Part shown: piece after piece, positions 24,554-32,661 of the stretch
How positions within the stretch are numbered: the stretch's first letter is position 1
Layout: each line of letters starts with the position of its first letter
Assembly: GCA_024226535.1 (NCBI GenBank)
Contig: JAAELP010000039.1
Coordinates: 1-53,569 of the forward strand
DNA length: 53,569 nucleotides
Direction: 5' to 3'
Source of the DNA: Planctomycetota bacterium
GTDB taxonomy: Bacteria > Planctomycetota > Phycisphaerae > Phycisphaerales > SM1A02
Position numbers and translations under genes: made by a program
The notes under the pieces: model-generated
What the model was told of the DNA's origin: nothing
Database searches by the model: none
Seen by the model: only the letters and a program-made list of their open reading frames with translations

Positions 24554-26808
24554 TCCGCCGCCGCGCCATCGCCGGGGCGGGGCTGCTGGTGATCCTCGCC
24601 GCCGGCTGCGGTGAGCGGGCGCCCGACGCCGCTGCCCGGCCCCCGCGCGGATCCGAGTCGGTGGTCGGCATCGCGGTCTGCGCCGAGTGCCACGAGGAGG
24701 CCACGGAGATCTTCCACGGCTCCGACCACGACCTCGCCATGCAGCCGGTGTCCGAGGAGACCGTGCTCGGCGACTTCGAAGACGCCTCGTTCACGCATCG
24801 GGGCGTGACCTCGACGTTCCACCGGCGCGACAACGCGTACTTCGTGCGGACCGACGGGCCCGACGGCGCGATGCGCGAGTACCGGATCGACTTCGCCTTC
24901 GGCGTACGGCCTCTCCAGCAGTACCTCGTGGAGATCGAGCCCGGCCGCTACCAGGTGCTGAGCCTGTGCTGGGACACGCGCTCCGCCGACGACGGCGGGC
25001 AACGGTGGTTCCACCTCTACCCCGACGAGCCGATCGACCACCTCGACGAGCTGCACTGGACCCGGCCGCTCGGCAACTGGAACTACATGTGCGCCGAGTG
25101 TCACTCCACGAAGCTCGACAAGGGCTACATCGCCGCCGAGGACCGGTACGAGACGATGTGGGAGGAGATCGACGTCTCCTGCGAGGCGTGTCACGGCGCG
25201 GGGGCCGACCATGTGGCGTGGGCGCGCGAGGTCGAGGCCGGCGCGGAGCCGGGCGATGCCGACTACGGACTGGTCGTGCGTCTGAAGGTCCCCGACGAGG
25301 CGCACTGGATCTTCGACGAGGACGCGCCGACGGCCCACCGTGCCGCGCCGCTGGCCGCGAACGTCCAGGTCGAAACGTGCGGGCGCTGCCATTCCCGTCG
25401 CACGCAGGTCTGGCCGGAGTACCACCACGGCGACCAGCTCGCCGACACCCACCGCGTGTCGCTGCTGGAGGAGCGTCTCTACCACGCCGACGGGCAGATC
25501 CTCGACGAGGTCTACGTGTACGGCTCCTTCCTCCAGAGCCGGATGTACCACAACGGCGTGACGTGCACCGACTGCCACGAGCCGCACGGCGGAGGGCTCT
25601 GGGCGCCGGGGAACGCGCTCTGCGCGCGGTGCCACGTTCCGGAGGTCTACGACACGGAGGACCACCACTTCCACCCGGTCGACTCGACGGGCGCGCTGTG
25701 CGTCGAGTGCCACATGGTCGATCGCAATTACATGGTCGTCGATCCTCGACGCGACCACTCCATGCGTATTCCCCGCCCGGATCTCACCGTCGAGATCGGT
25801 ACGCCCAACGCGTGCACCCGCTGCCATGACGATGAGCCCGCGCAGTGGTCGGCCGAGAAGGTCGTGGAGTGGTATGGGCGCGAGCAATCGGACCAGCCGC
25901 ACTACGGCGAGGCGCTCCGCGCGGGGCGACGTGGGCTCCCCGGGGCGCTCGCGAAGCTCCTGGGCGTCATCGGCGACGACGAGATGCCGGCGATCGTGCG
26001 GGCGACCGCGGTCGAGTTGCTGCGTCGGTATCCCCACGAGCGCACGCTCCCGGCGATCAGGAGCGTGCTCGAGGACGACGCCCCGCTCGTCCGCCGCGCC
26101 GCCGCCGGACTGCTCGAGGTCCTTCCCCCGGACCTCGCCCGATCGCTGGGCGAGCCGCTTCTTTCGGACCCCATCCGCACCGTGCGGCTCGAGGCGGTGG
26201 CGGTGCTCGCGGGCGTCCTGCGGGAGAGCCCGGAACAGCCAGGCGCCTTCGATCGCGCCGTCGAGGAGTACCGCGTCGCCCAGCGCTTCAACGCCGACCG
26301 CGCCGAGGGGCGTCTGAACCTCGGCAACCTCGAAATGCGGCTCGGTCTCGTCGACGCCGCGGAGCGGGCCTACCGCGGGGCGCTCGCGATCCAGCCCGAC
26401 TTCGCGCCGGCGGTCGTGAACCTCGCCGACCTGCTCCGCGCGACGGGGCGCGACGCCGCGGCCGAGCGCGTGCTGCGCGAGAGCCTCGCCGCCGGCGAGG
26501 ACGCCGGCGTGCACCACGCCCTCGGACTCCTGCTCGTCCGCCGCCGGCAGGCCACCGCCGCCCTCGAGCACCTCGCGGCGGCGGCCCGGGCGAGGCCGGA
26601 TGCCGTGCGCTACGCGTACGTCTACGCCATTGCCCTGCACGACCTCGGCGACGCACCTCGGGCCATCACCGTGCTCGAGCAGGCGCACCGGGAGCAACCG
26701 GGCGACCGCGACGTGCTCGCCGCGCTCGTGACGTACAGCAGGGAGATGGGACGACACGAGGACGCCGAACGTTGGGCCGCGCGTCTGCGGACGCTCACGG
26801 AGCGGTAG
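24550..26808 (+). CDS. Eight-haem c-type cytochrome lipoprotein with HEAT and TPR repeats
   Basis: A 752-residue protein starting at GTG 24550 in the overlap. A lipoprotein signal (RRRAIAGAGLLVILAAGC) is followed by a region with eight CxxCH haem motifs: CAECH (about 45), CAECH, CEACH, CGRCH, CTDCH, CARCH, CVECH and CTRCH (about 422). Extra conserved His lie between them. Residues about 455-565 are HEAT-like helical repeats, and 575-745 are about five TPR units (RLNLGNLEMRLGLVDAAERAY). It would sit on the outer face of a membrane, carry electrons, and use the repeats to bind partners. It resembles the cytochrome c554/nitrite-reductase-like families in haem spacing only loosely; substrate unknown. 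Confidence 0.88.
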   Translation: MIRRRAIAGAGLLVILAAGCGERAPDAAARPPRGSESVVGIAVCAECHEEATEIFHGSDHDLAMQPVSEETVLGDFEDASFTHRGVTSTFHRRDNAYFVRTDGPDGAMREYRIDFAFGVRPLQQYLVEIEPGRYQVLSLCWDTRSADDGGQRWFHLYPDEPIDHLDELHWTRPLGNWNYMCAECHSTKLDKGYIAAEDRYETMWEEIDVSCEACHGAGADHVAWAREVEAGAEPGDADYGLVVRLKVPDEAHWIFDEDAPTAHRAAPLAANVQVETCGRCHSRRTQVWPEYHHGDQLADTHRVSLLEERLYHADGQILDEVYVYGSFLQSRMYHNGVTCTDCHEPHGGGLWAPGNALCARCHVPEVYDTEDHHFHPVDSTGALCVECHMVDRNYMVVDPRRDHSMRIPRPDLTVEIGTPNACTRCHDDEPAQWSAEKVVEWYGREQSDQPHYGEALRAGRRGLPGALAKLLGVIGDDEMPAIVRATAVELLRRYPHERTLPAIRSVLEDDAPLVRRAAAGLLEVLPPDLARSLGEPLLSDPIRTVRLEAVAVLAGVLRESPEQPGAFDRAVEEYRVAQRFNADRAEGRLNLGNLEMRLGLVDAAERAYRGALAIQPDFAPAVVNLADLLRATGRDAAAERVLRESLAAGEDAGVHHALGLLLVRRRQATAALEHLAAAARARPDAVRYAYVYAIALHDLGDAPRAITVLEQAHREQPGDRDVLAALVTYSREMGRHEDAERWAARLRTLTER

Positions 26809-26850
26809 GGCCGACGCGGTCGCGGACGCGCACGCTCGCGCCGCCTCGCG

Positions 26851-26856
26851 CATAAT
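26851..26856 (+). promoter_or_regulatory. Leaderless -10 box of the enolase-superfamily gene
   Basis: CATAAT, seven bases before the ATG at 26864. The gap 26809-26850 is otherwise GC-rich low-complexity sequence. Confidence 0.45.
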
Positions 26857-26863
26857 CACCCCC

Positions 26864-28018
26864 ATGTCCGACTCCATCGCCCGTTTCGAGCTCTTCGCCG
26901 TCGATCTCCCCTTCCGCAACCCGTTCAAGCACGCGGCGGCGGAGCGGACGACGTCGTCGTCGGTCTTCCTGAAGTGCGTTACGGAATCGGGCGCGACGGG
27001 CTGGGGCGAGTGCCTGCCGCGGGACTACGTCACGGGCGAGACACGCGACGGCGCGTTCACGATGCTCGAGCAACGCATCCTGCCGGGCCTCCTCGGACGA
27101 TCGTTTGCGTCGTTCGACGACGTCCGCGGCTTCCTCGAGCAGTGTGACGGCGAGGCGCCGACGGATCTCGTGGACGCCGGCACGCCGCAGACGGCCGCGT
27201 GGTGCGCGGTCGATCTCGCCCTGCTCGACGCCTTCGGCCGCGCGTTCTCCACGCCCATCCGCCTCGGCGCCGCCGACGCCCCGCGTGTGCGCTACAGCGT
27301 CGTCACCTCCGCGGACCACGGCTTCAAGTTCCTCAAGACGCTCCTGAAGATCCGCGTCTTCGGCGTCCGCCAGGTCAAGCTGAAGGTCGAGCACGACGGC
27401 AGCGTGGCCGAGGCGCGCACCGCGCGACGCTGGCTCGGGCGTCGCTGCTCGATCCGCGCCGACGCCAACATGGCGTGGACGGCCGACGAGGCGCTCGACG
27501 CGATGGCGAAGCTCGCCGAGGTCGGGATCCGCTCCTTCGAGCAGCCGATCCCCGCCGACGACCTCGACGGGCTTGCCCGGCTCGTACGCGAATCGGGGCT
27601 CGGCGTGATGGCGGACGAGAGCCTCTCGGACCGCGCCTCACTGGCGGAGTTGATCGAGCGCCGCGCGTGCACGGCGGTAAACGTGCGCATCTCCAAGTGC
27701 GGGGGCATCATCGCCGCCCTGAACCGCTGTCGCGAAGCGCTCGACGCCGGGCTCACGGTTCAGGTCGGCTGCCAGGTCGGCGAATCGTCGCTCCTGTCGG
27801 CGGCGCATCTCGCGCTCGTCGCGGCCGTCGGCGACGTGACGTTCGCCGAAGGGTGCTTCGGACACCTGCTCCTGCGCGAGGACCCCGTCGAGCCGGTCCT
27901 TCAGTTCGGCTACGGCGGGCGCCCCCCGGCACGCCCCGGCGGTCCCGGATTCGGTGTGAGCGTCAACGAGGAGGCACTGGGGCCATCGACATCGAGGCGC
28001 GCCTCGATCGGTCCGTGA
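26864..28018 (+). CDS. Enolase-superfamily enzyme, muconate-lactonizing subgroup (dipeptide epimerase-like)
   Basis: A 384-residue protein with the capping domain first (FELFAVDLPFRNPFKHA) and then the barrel. Catalytic residues of the MLE subgroup are all visible: KLK (about 172-174), metal ligands in RADAN (about 199), FEQPI (about 227) and ADES (about 250), and the second base Lys in ISKCGG (about 278). Members include dipeptide epimerases, o-succinylbenzoate synthase and muconate lactonizing enzyme; sequence alone does not decide. No menaquinone or muconate genes lie nearby. A dipeptide or N-acyl amino acid substrate is my guess. The last 30 residues (GGRPPARPGGPG) are Gly/Pro-rich. Confidence 0.8.
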   Translation: MSDSIARFELFAVDLPFRNPFKHAAAERTTSSSVFLKCVTESGATGWGECLPRDYVTGETRDGAFTMLEQRILPGLLGRSFASFDDVRGFLEQCDGEAPTDLVDAGTPQTAAWCAVDLALLDAFGRAFSTPIRLGAADAPRVRYSVVTSADHGFKFLKTLLKIRVFGVRQVKLKVEHDGSVAEARTARRWLGRRCSIRADANMAWTADEALDAMAKLAEVGIRSFEQPIPADDLDGLARLVRESGLGVMADESLSDRASLAELIERRACTAVNVRISKCGGIIAALNRCREALDAGLTVQVGCQVGESSLLSAAHLALVAAVGDVTFAEGCFGHLLLREDPVEPVLQFGYGGRPPARPGGPGFGVSVNEEALGPSTSRRASIGP

Positions 28019-28028
28019 CCGGGGCGAG

Positions 28029-28034
28029 TATCAT
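28029..28034 (+). promoter_or_regulatory. -10 box of the receptor-like kinase gene
   Basis: TATCAT, 11 bases before the ATG at 28046. No Shine-Dalgarno sequence in the gap. Confidence 0.45.
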
Positions 28035-28045
28035 CGCCGATCCGC

Positions 28046-30202
28046 ATGCCTGAACCGCAACGATCACGACTCAGCGCCTTCCAGCCGGCCCGGTGGCGGA
28101 CGTCTGCTCGCGGCAACCGCGTGGCGTCGCTGCTCGGGAAGGTCGCGCCCGCGAAGAGAGGCTTCCCCTGGTATCCCGTCGCCGCCGTCCTGATCCTGAT
28201 CGTCGTCGGGTTCTGGACACGCCACGCGGTCAACGAGTCGCTCTCGAACATCCTGACCGACCAGCTCGAGACGATTCTCGACGCCGACATCACCGCCCTG
28301 GAGATCTGGATCGACGGCGAGCGCAAGAAGATCGAGCGCCAGGCGCGCGATCCGCATTTGCGGGAAGCGGTCGGTCGGCTGACCGCGCTCGAGCGCAAGG
28401 CCGATGACCCCGGTCTCCTCGGCGCCGACGACCGGCAGCGCATCCGCGACACGCTGCGCGCCGAGGGCATCGACAAGGACATCCAGGGCTACGGGATCGT
28501 CACGCCGGAGGGGCTCGTGCTCGCGGCGCGCCGCGATCACCTCGTCGGCCAGCGGCTCTCGGCGCACGGCTCGGCTCACTTCGAGCAGGTCTTCGCAGGG
28601 GAGACAGTGCTCGGCCGACCGTACCTTCGCACCCGGGCCTTCGACAGCCCCGCCGACGCGGACCCGTCGGAGGGCACGACGGTTCCGCTTCCGTCGCTGC
28701 TCGCCGCGACGCCGATCCGTGACGAGAACGACGCCATCATCGCCGCGCTGCTCGTGGAGACCGACCCCCACAAGGACTTCACGCGGATCCTCTCCGTCGC
28801 CCGGTTCGGCGACACGGGCGAGACCTACGCCTTCGACGACCGGGGCGTCATGATCTCCGAGAGCCGGTTCGAGGACGAGCTGATCGATCTTGGCCTGCTT
28901 CCCGAGCGCACCGAGGACGCGGCGTACGCGCTTCAGCTCCGCGATCCGGGCGGCGACCTCACCCGCGGACACGTCAACGACACGCCCGTCGCCTCCCGGC
29001 CCCTGACGATCAATGCCGCCGAGGCGCTGGCCGGCCGTGACGGTATCGAAATCGACGGATACCGCGACTACCGCGGCGTTGAGGTCATCGGCGCGTGGCG
29101 CTGGCTCGACGAGTACAGCCTCGGCGTCGCTACCGAGGTGGACGTCGTGGAGGCGTTCAAGCTCCGGCGCCCGCTCAACATCGCGTTCGCGGCGCTGCTC
29201 ACGCTGCTCGCGCTCGCCACGGTGGCGATCCTCGCCGGGACGTACTCGATCGGCGCGCTCTCGCGCGGCATCGAGCGCGCCCGGCAGCTCGGCCAGTACA
29301 CGCTCGAGGGCAAGATCGGCGAGGGCGGCATGGGCACCGTCTACCGCGCCCGGCACGCCCTGCTCCGGCGCCCCACGGCGCTCAAGGTGCTCCGCAAGGA
29401 CGTCGTCACGCCCGAGAACGTCGCGCGCTTCGAGCGCGAGGTGCAGCTCACGTCGCGGCTCAACCATCCCAACACGATCGAGATCTACGACTACGGCCAA
29501 TCGCCGGACGGCACCTTCTACTACGCCATGGAGTTCCTGCCCGGGGTGACGCTGGCGAAGCTCATCGACACCGACGGTGCCTTGCCGCCGGCGCGGGTGG
29601 TCAACATCATCCGGCAGGTCTGCGCGTCGCTGGAGGAAGCGCACGGCATCGGCCTCGTGCACCGCGACATCAAGCCCCTGAACATCATGCTCTGCCGGTT
29701 CGGCCCGCGGCCCGATGTCGTCAAGGTGCTCGACTTCGGGCTCGTCAAGGACGTCAGCACCCCCGAGGAACTCCAGGTGACCTCGCCGGAGATCGTCGGC
29801 GGCACGCCGCCGTACATCGCCCCGGAACGACTCAAGGACCCGACCGCGCTCGATCCACGTTCGGACCTCTTCGCCGTCGGCGCCGTCGCGTACAACCTGC
29901 TCACCGGCCAGGACGTGTTCACCGGGGCCTCGGCGATGCAGATCTGCTACAAGGTGATGCACGAGGACCCGCCGCGGCCGTCGGCCCATGCGCCGAACGA
30001 CCTTTCCCCGGCGCTCGAGGAACTCGTGCTCGCGACGTTGTCACGCGAGCCGGACGGGCGTCCGGCCACCGCGCGGGCGCTGATCGAGGCGCTCGACGCA
30101 ATCGACGGCGCCGGCACCTGGGATCACGACGACGCGGCCGCCTGGTGGGCGTCGCGCGACGATCAGCCGGAGTCCGACTCGAACCGCACCGTCAGCAGTT
30201 GA
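28046..30202 (+). CDS. Receptor-like Ser/Thr protein kinase with extracytoplasmic Cache-type sensor
   Basis: A 718-residue protein. A basic start is followed by TM1 (about 41-60). An extracytoplasmic region of about 310 residues begins with a helix (LEIWIDGERKKIERQA) and contains strands typical of Cache sensors (DIQGYGIVTPEGLVLAA, GETYAFDDRGVMI, WRWLDEYSLGVATEVD). TM2 is at about 375-400, and a complete kinase at 420-690: GEGGMGTVYRA, ALKVL, HRDIKPLNIML (about 540), DFGLVKD (about 563), GTPPYIAPE. All catalytic residues are present. Orientation (sensor first, kinase last) differs from PknB-type PASTA kinases and resembles eukaryotic receptors. The ligand is unknown; small carboxylates or amino acids are usual for Cache. 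The 3' end overlaps the convergent gene by 40 bases. Confidence 0.9.
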   Translation: MPEPQRSRLSAFQPARWRTSARGNRVASLLGKVAPAKRGFPWYPVAAVLILIVVGFWTRHAVNESLSNILTDQLETILDADITALEIWIDGERKKIERQARDPHLREAVGRLTALERKADDPGLLGADDRQRIRDTLRAEGIDKDIQGYGIVTPEGLVLAARRDHLVGQRLSAHGSAHFEQVFAGETVLGRPYLRTRAFDSPADADPSEGTTVPLPSLLAATPIRDENDAIIAALLVETDPHKDFTRILSVARFGDTGETYAFDDRGVMISESRFEDELIDLGLLPERTEDAAYALQLRDPGGDLTRGHVNDTPVASRPLTINAAEALAGRDGIEIDGYRDYRGVEVIGAWRWLDEYSLGVATEVDVVEAFKLRRPLNIAFAALLTLLALATVAILAGTYSIGALSRGIERARQLGQYTLEGKIGEGGMGTVYRARHALLRRPTALKVLRKDVVTPENVARFEREVQLTSRLNHPNTIEIYDYGQSPDGTFYYAMEFLPGVTLAKLIDTDGALPPARVVNIIRQVCASLEEAHGIGLVHRDIKPLNIMLCRFGPRPDVVKVLDFGLVKDVSTPEELQVTSPEIVGGTPPYIAPERLKDPTALDPRSDLFAVGAVAYNLLTGQDVFTGASAMQICYKVMHEDPPRPSAHAPNDLSPALEELVLATLSREPDGRPATARALIEALDAIDGAGTWDHDDAAAWWASRDDQPESDSNRTVSS

Positions 30203-31608
30203 AACCCCAGCCCCTCGATCCACATGAACACCTGGTCGCCCTCGTGCAGGTACATGTGGTTCGATCCGCGGAAGAACATGTCATGCCAGTCGCGGGCGTC
30301 CAGGAACGTCAACGTGTCCTGGAGGAAATCCACCAAGCCCGGGGGCTTGGCGGTAATGACGGTGCCGCCGGGCGTGCCGAGGAGAATCACGTCGCCGGGC
30401 TCGAGACGGTCGAGATCCTCGGTGAAGGCGAGGGCGCTGTCGGCCTCGACGATCGAGCGGATGATCTGGGGGAGCGTCCAGTACAGCGCGTCGGGATGGT
30501 CCCTGTCTTCGGTCGTGACGGAGCCCTGGCGGAGGTAGAGCGTGTCCGCGACGCGTCCGGCGGGAATGGCCGCGCCGCGTTCACGGGACGGGGCGTAGCT
30601 TCGCGCCGAGATCAACGCCCGCGCGCGGTGCCGCAGATCCGGTGACTCGATCCGGAAGAACGGTCCGATCGAGAGGTAGTCGCCCGCCGTCGCGGCGGCG
30701 GTCCACCACTCGACGGACTCCGCCGTCCACACGGTGGAAGCCTCGTCGAGGAACTCGTCGTCGTACCGGTACGGGTTGTCCGGTCCCGGCAACGCGTCGC
30801 CCCCGGCGGCCTTGAGATACACCTGCGGATTCCGCGCCTTCGCGTCGCTCACGAGCACGAGGCCGGCGACCGCCGCCCGCAGGTCGTCGTCGGTCATGCC
30901 GCGCACGGTGTCGCGGTCGAGCCCGCGTCCCATGACCACGCCCAGCTCGACCTCGTAGTCCACCCGCGCCCGGGCGGTGCCGTCGGGAAGCTCCACGGTC
31001 GGCCGAGGCCGCATGTCGTCGAACGGTCCGAGCACGACCTCGTCGTCCCCGGCCGCAGGCAGGCGCTTGGCGAACAGCCGCGCCCGCGAAGCGGAGATCG
31101 AGCCACGGTACCTCCCGATCTCGTCGAAGTGCAGGTCGTACCGCACGTGGCTCGGGAAGTTCGCGGCGACGGCGAAGACGCGCTTCGGATCCGGAATGGG
31201 TGAGCCCAGCCGGCGCCCGGCGACGACTTCCCGGATCGACAGCTCCAGCGCCGCCGGGCCGGCGCTCGCGGGCTGTCGGTATCGCTCCAGCCGCGGCTCG
31301 TCGGCGAGAAGATCCAGCGGCGTCACGTCCGCGGGCAACGGACGCACCACGAGCCGGTCGGCCGCCGGATCGCACGTCACGACGACGGCGAACACGCTCG
31401 CCCCGTCGTCGAGACGGACGCGGACGAAGACGAGGTCGTCGCGCACGTCGATCGCGCCCATCCAGCCCACGTCCGGCGTGAGGACGCGCTCGCCCGCTTG
31501 CGGCGCCGAGACGTGCTCGCGCGGCGCGGGCAGGTCGAGCACGGCCGGGTCGATCGCGCCGCGCTTGGTCACGGGCGCACAGGCCGCAAGGACCAGGATC
31601 GCCGCCAC
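30163..31608 (-). CDS. Fumarylacetoacetate hydrolase-family protein with lipoprotein-like N-terminus
   Basis: A 481-residue protein. Residues about 130-470 hold the FAH fold: AANFPSHVRYD, VDYEVELGVVMGRGL near 218 (metal-binding E.E pattern), LVSDAKARNPQVYLKAAGGD (family 'D.s.R..q' strand), YLRQGSV, and LEPGDVILLGTPGGTV. FAH enzymes cleave C-C bonds or decarboxylate and are normally cytosolic. Here the N-terminus reads AAILVLAACAP, a lipobox, so it may be exported and lipidated. The GTG start used lacks the usual basic n-region. A rare upstream ATC start would give MTLARIPIV before it, a better signal. The gene is divergent from the S33 hydrolase and convergent with the kinase. Confidence 0.78.
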   Translation of the reverse strand: MAAILVLAACAPVTKRGAIDPAVLDLPAPREHVSAPQAGERVLTPDVGWMGAIDVRDDLVFVRVRLDDGASVFAVVVTCDPAADRLVVRPLPADVTPLDLLADEPRLERYRQPASAGPAALELSIREVVAGRRLGSPIPDPKRVFAVAANFPSHVRYDLHFDEIGRYRGSISASRARLFAKRLPAAGDDEVVLGPFDDMRPRPTVELPDGTARARVDYEVELGVVMGRGLDRDTVRGMTDDDLRAAVAGLVLVSDAKARNPQVYLKAAGGDALPGPDNPYRYDDEFLDEASTVWTAESVEWWTAAATAGDYLSIGPFFRIESPDLRHRARALISARSYAPSRERGAAIPAGRVADTLYLRQGSVTTEDRDHPDALYWTLPQIIRSIVEADSALAFTEDLDRLEPGDVILLGTPGGTVITAKPPGLVDFLQDTLTFLDARDWHDMFFRGSNHMYLHEGDQVFMWIEGLGFQLLTVRFESDSG

Positions 31609-31636
31609 GATGGGGATTCGGGCAAGGGTGATCTGC

Positions 31637-31642
31637 TATCCT
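31637..31642 (+). promoter_or_regulatory. -10 box of the S33 hydrolase/GH3 operon
   Basis: TATCCT, 29 bases before the ATG. A second candidate, CATAGT, lies four bases before the ATG. I cannot tell which is used. Confidence 0.35.
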
Positions 31643-31671
31643 CCGCGAAACGGGCCACGATCATAGTCACC

Positions 31672-32661
31672 ATGCGGGGTCTCATGCGTCATACCGTTCC
31701 TGTCCTTCTCGTGTGCGCCATCGCGGCGGTCGGCGGCTGCTCCGCCCCGCCGGACGTGGCCGTCGATCCGAACGCCACGCCGCTGGAGTTCCACGTCTCC
31801 GACGACCCGGGCACGCAGCGCCGCGTCGAGACGTACACCACTGGGGACGACGCGACGCTCGCGTACACCGCGCACTCCTTCGTCGGCGGCACGGGAACCG
31901 CGATCGTCTACCTGCACGGCATCGAGAGCCACGGCGGCTGGTTCGAGCACGCGGCGGACCTGCTCTGCGGACGCGGGTTCGACGTGTACTGCCTCGACCG
32001 CCGCGGCAGCGGCATCAACCGCGAGAACCGCGGGTTCCCGTCGGGCCACGTCGACGCCTACGAGACCCTGCTCGACGACATCGCGGCGTTCATCGACGGG
32101 ATCGACGACGACTACGACCGCGTCTACCTGACGGGGCTCTCCTGGGGCGGCAAGCTCGGGCTCGGCTACGCCCTGACGCACCCGGAGACGATCGACGGGC
32201 TCGTGATGATCACGCCCGGCCTGCGGTCGATCGTCGACGTGGATCTGCCCACCAAGCTCCGCATCTTCTTCGGCTCCGGATTGAACCCGCGCGACCCGGT
32301 CAAGACCCCGATCGAGCCGGAGCAGTTCACCACGACCCCCCGCTTCCTGGCCGCCATCCGCTCCGATCCGCTGCGGCTGCACTACGCGACGGCCCGGTTC
32401 TTCATGGAGGGCGAGCACCTCGGCGGCACCATCGACCGGCGCATGCCCCGGGCGACCGTGCCGATGCTGCTGGTCCTCGCCGGTCACGATACGATCATCG
32501 ACAACGATGCGGTGCTCGACGTGCTCGAGCGCGCCGACGACGGCCTGCTCGAGACCGTCACGTACGAGGATCAGACCCACTCGATCCAGTTCGACGCCCC
32601 GGAGCGGCTCGTATCGGACATGGCGCGCTGGATCTGGGACCAGGAGGGACGCCGGCCATGA
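31672..32661 (+). CDS. Alpha/beta hydrolase lipoprotein (serine aminopeptidase S33 / monoacylglycerol lipase type)
   Basis: A 329-residue protein. A signal with lipobox VGGC is followed by an S33 (Hydrolase_4) fold: AIVYLHGIESHGGWFEHAA (oxyanion region), YCLDRRGSGIN, the nucleophile elbow LTGLSWGGKLG (Ser about 155), Asp in VLAGHDTIID (about 272), and His in THSIQFDAPE (about 302). The triad is complete. Likely a membrane-tethered lipase, esterase or amidase on the outside of the cytoplasmic membrane. Its stop overlaps the start of the GH3-family adenylase (ATGA), which suggests a paired hydrolase/ligase system. An alternative start lies four codons downstream. Confidence 0.85.
   Translation: MRGLMRHTVPVLLVCAIAAVGGCSAPPDVAVDPNATPLEFHVSDDPGTQRRVETYTTGDDATLAYTAHSFVGGTGTAIVYLHGIESHGGWFEHAADLLCGRGFDVYCLDRRGSGINRENRGFPSGHVDAYETLLDDIAAFIDGIDDDYDRVYLTGLSWGGKLGLGYALTHPETIDGLVMITPGLRSIVDVDLPTKLRIFFGSGLNPRDPVKTPIEPEQFTTTPRFLAAIRSDPLRLHYATARFFMEGEHLGGTIDRRMPRATVPMLLVLAGHDTIIDNDAVLDVLERADDGLLETVTYEDQTHSIQFDAPERLVSDMARWIWDQEGRRP

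Noticed and set aside
31713..32657. Plus-strand extension in front of the GH3-family gene
   Set aside because: It is the S33 hydrolase gene read in another frame; the ATGA overlap fixes the start at 32658.
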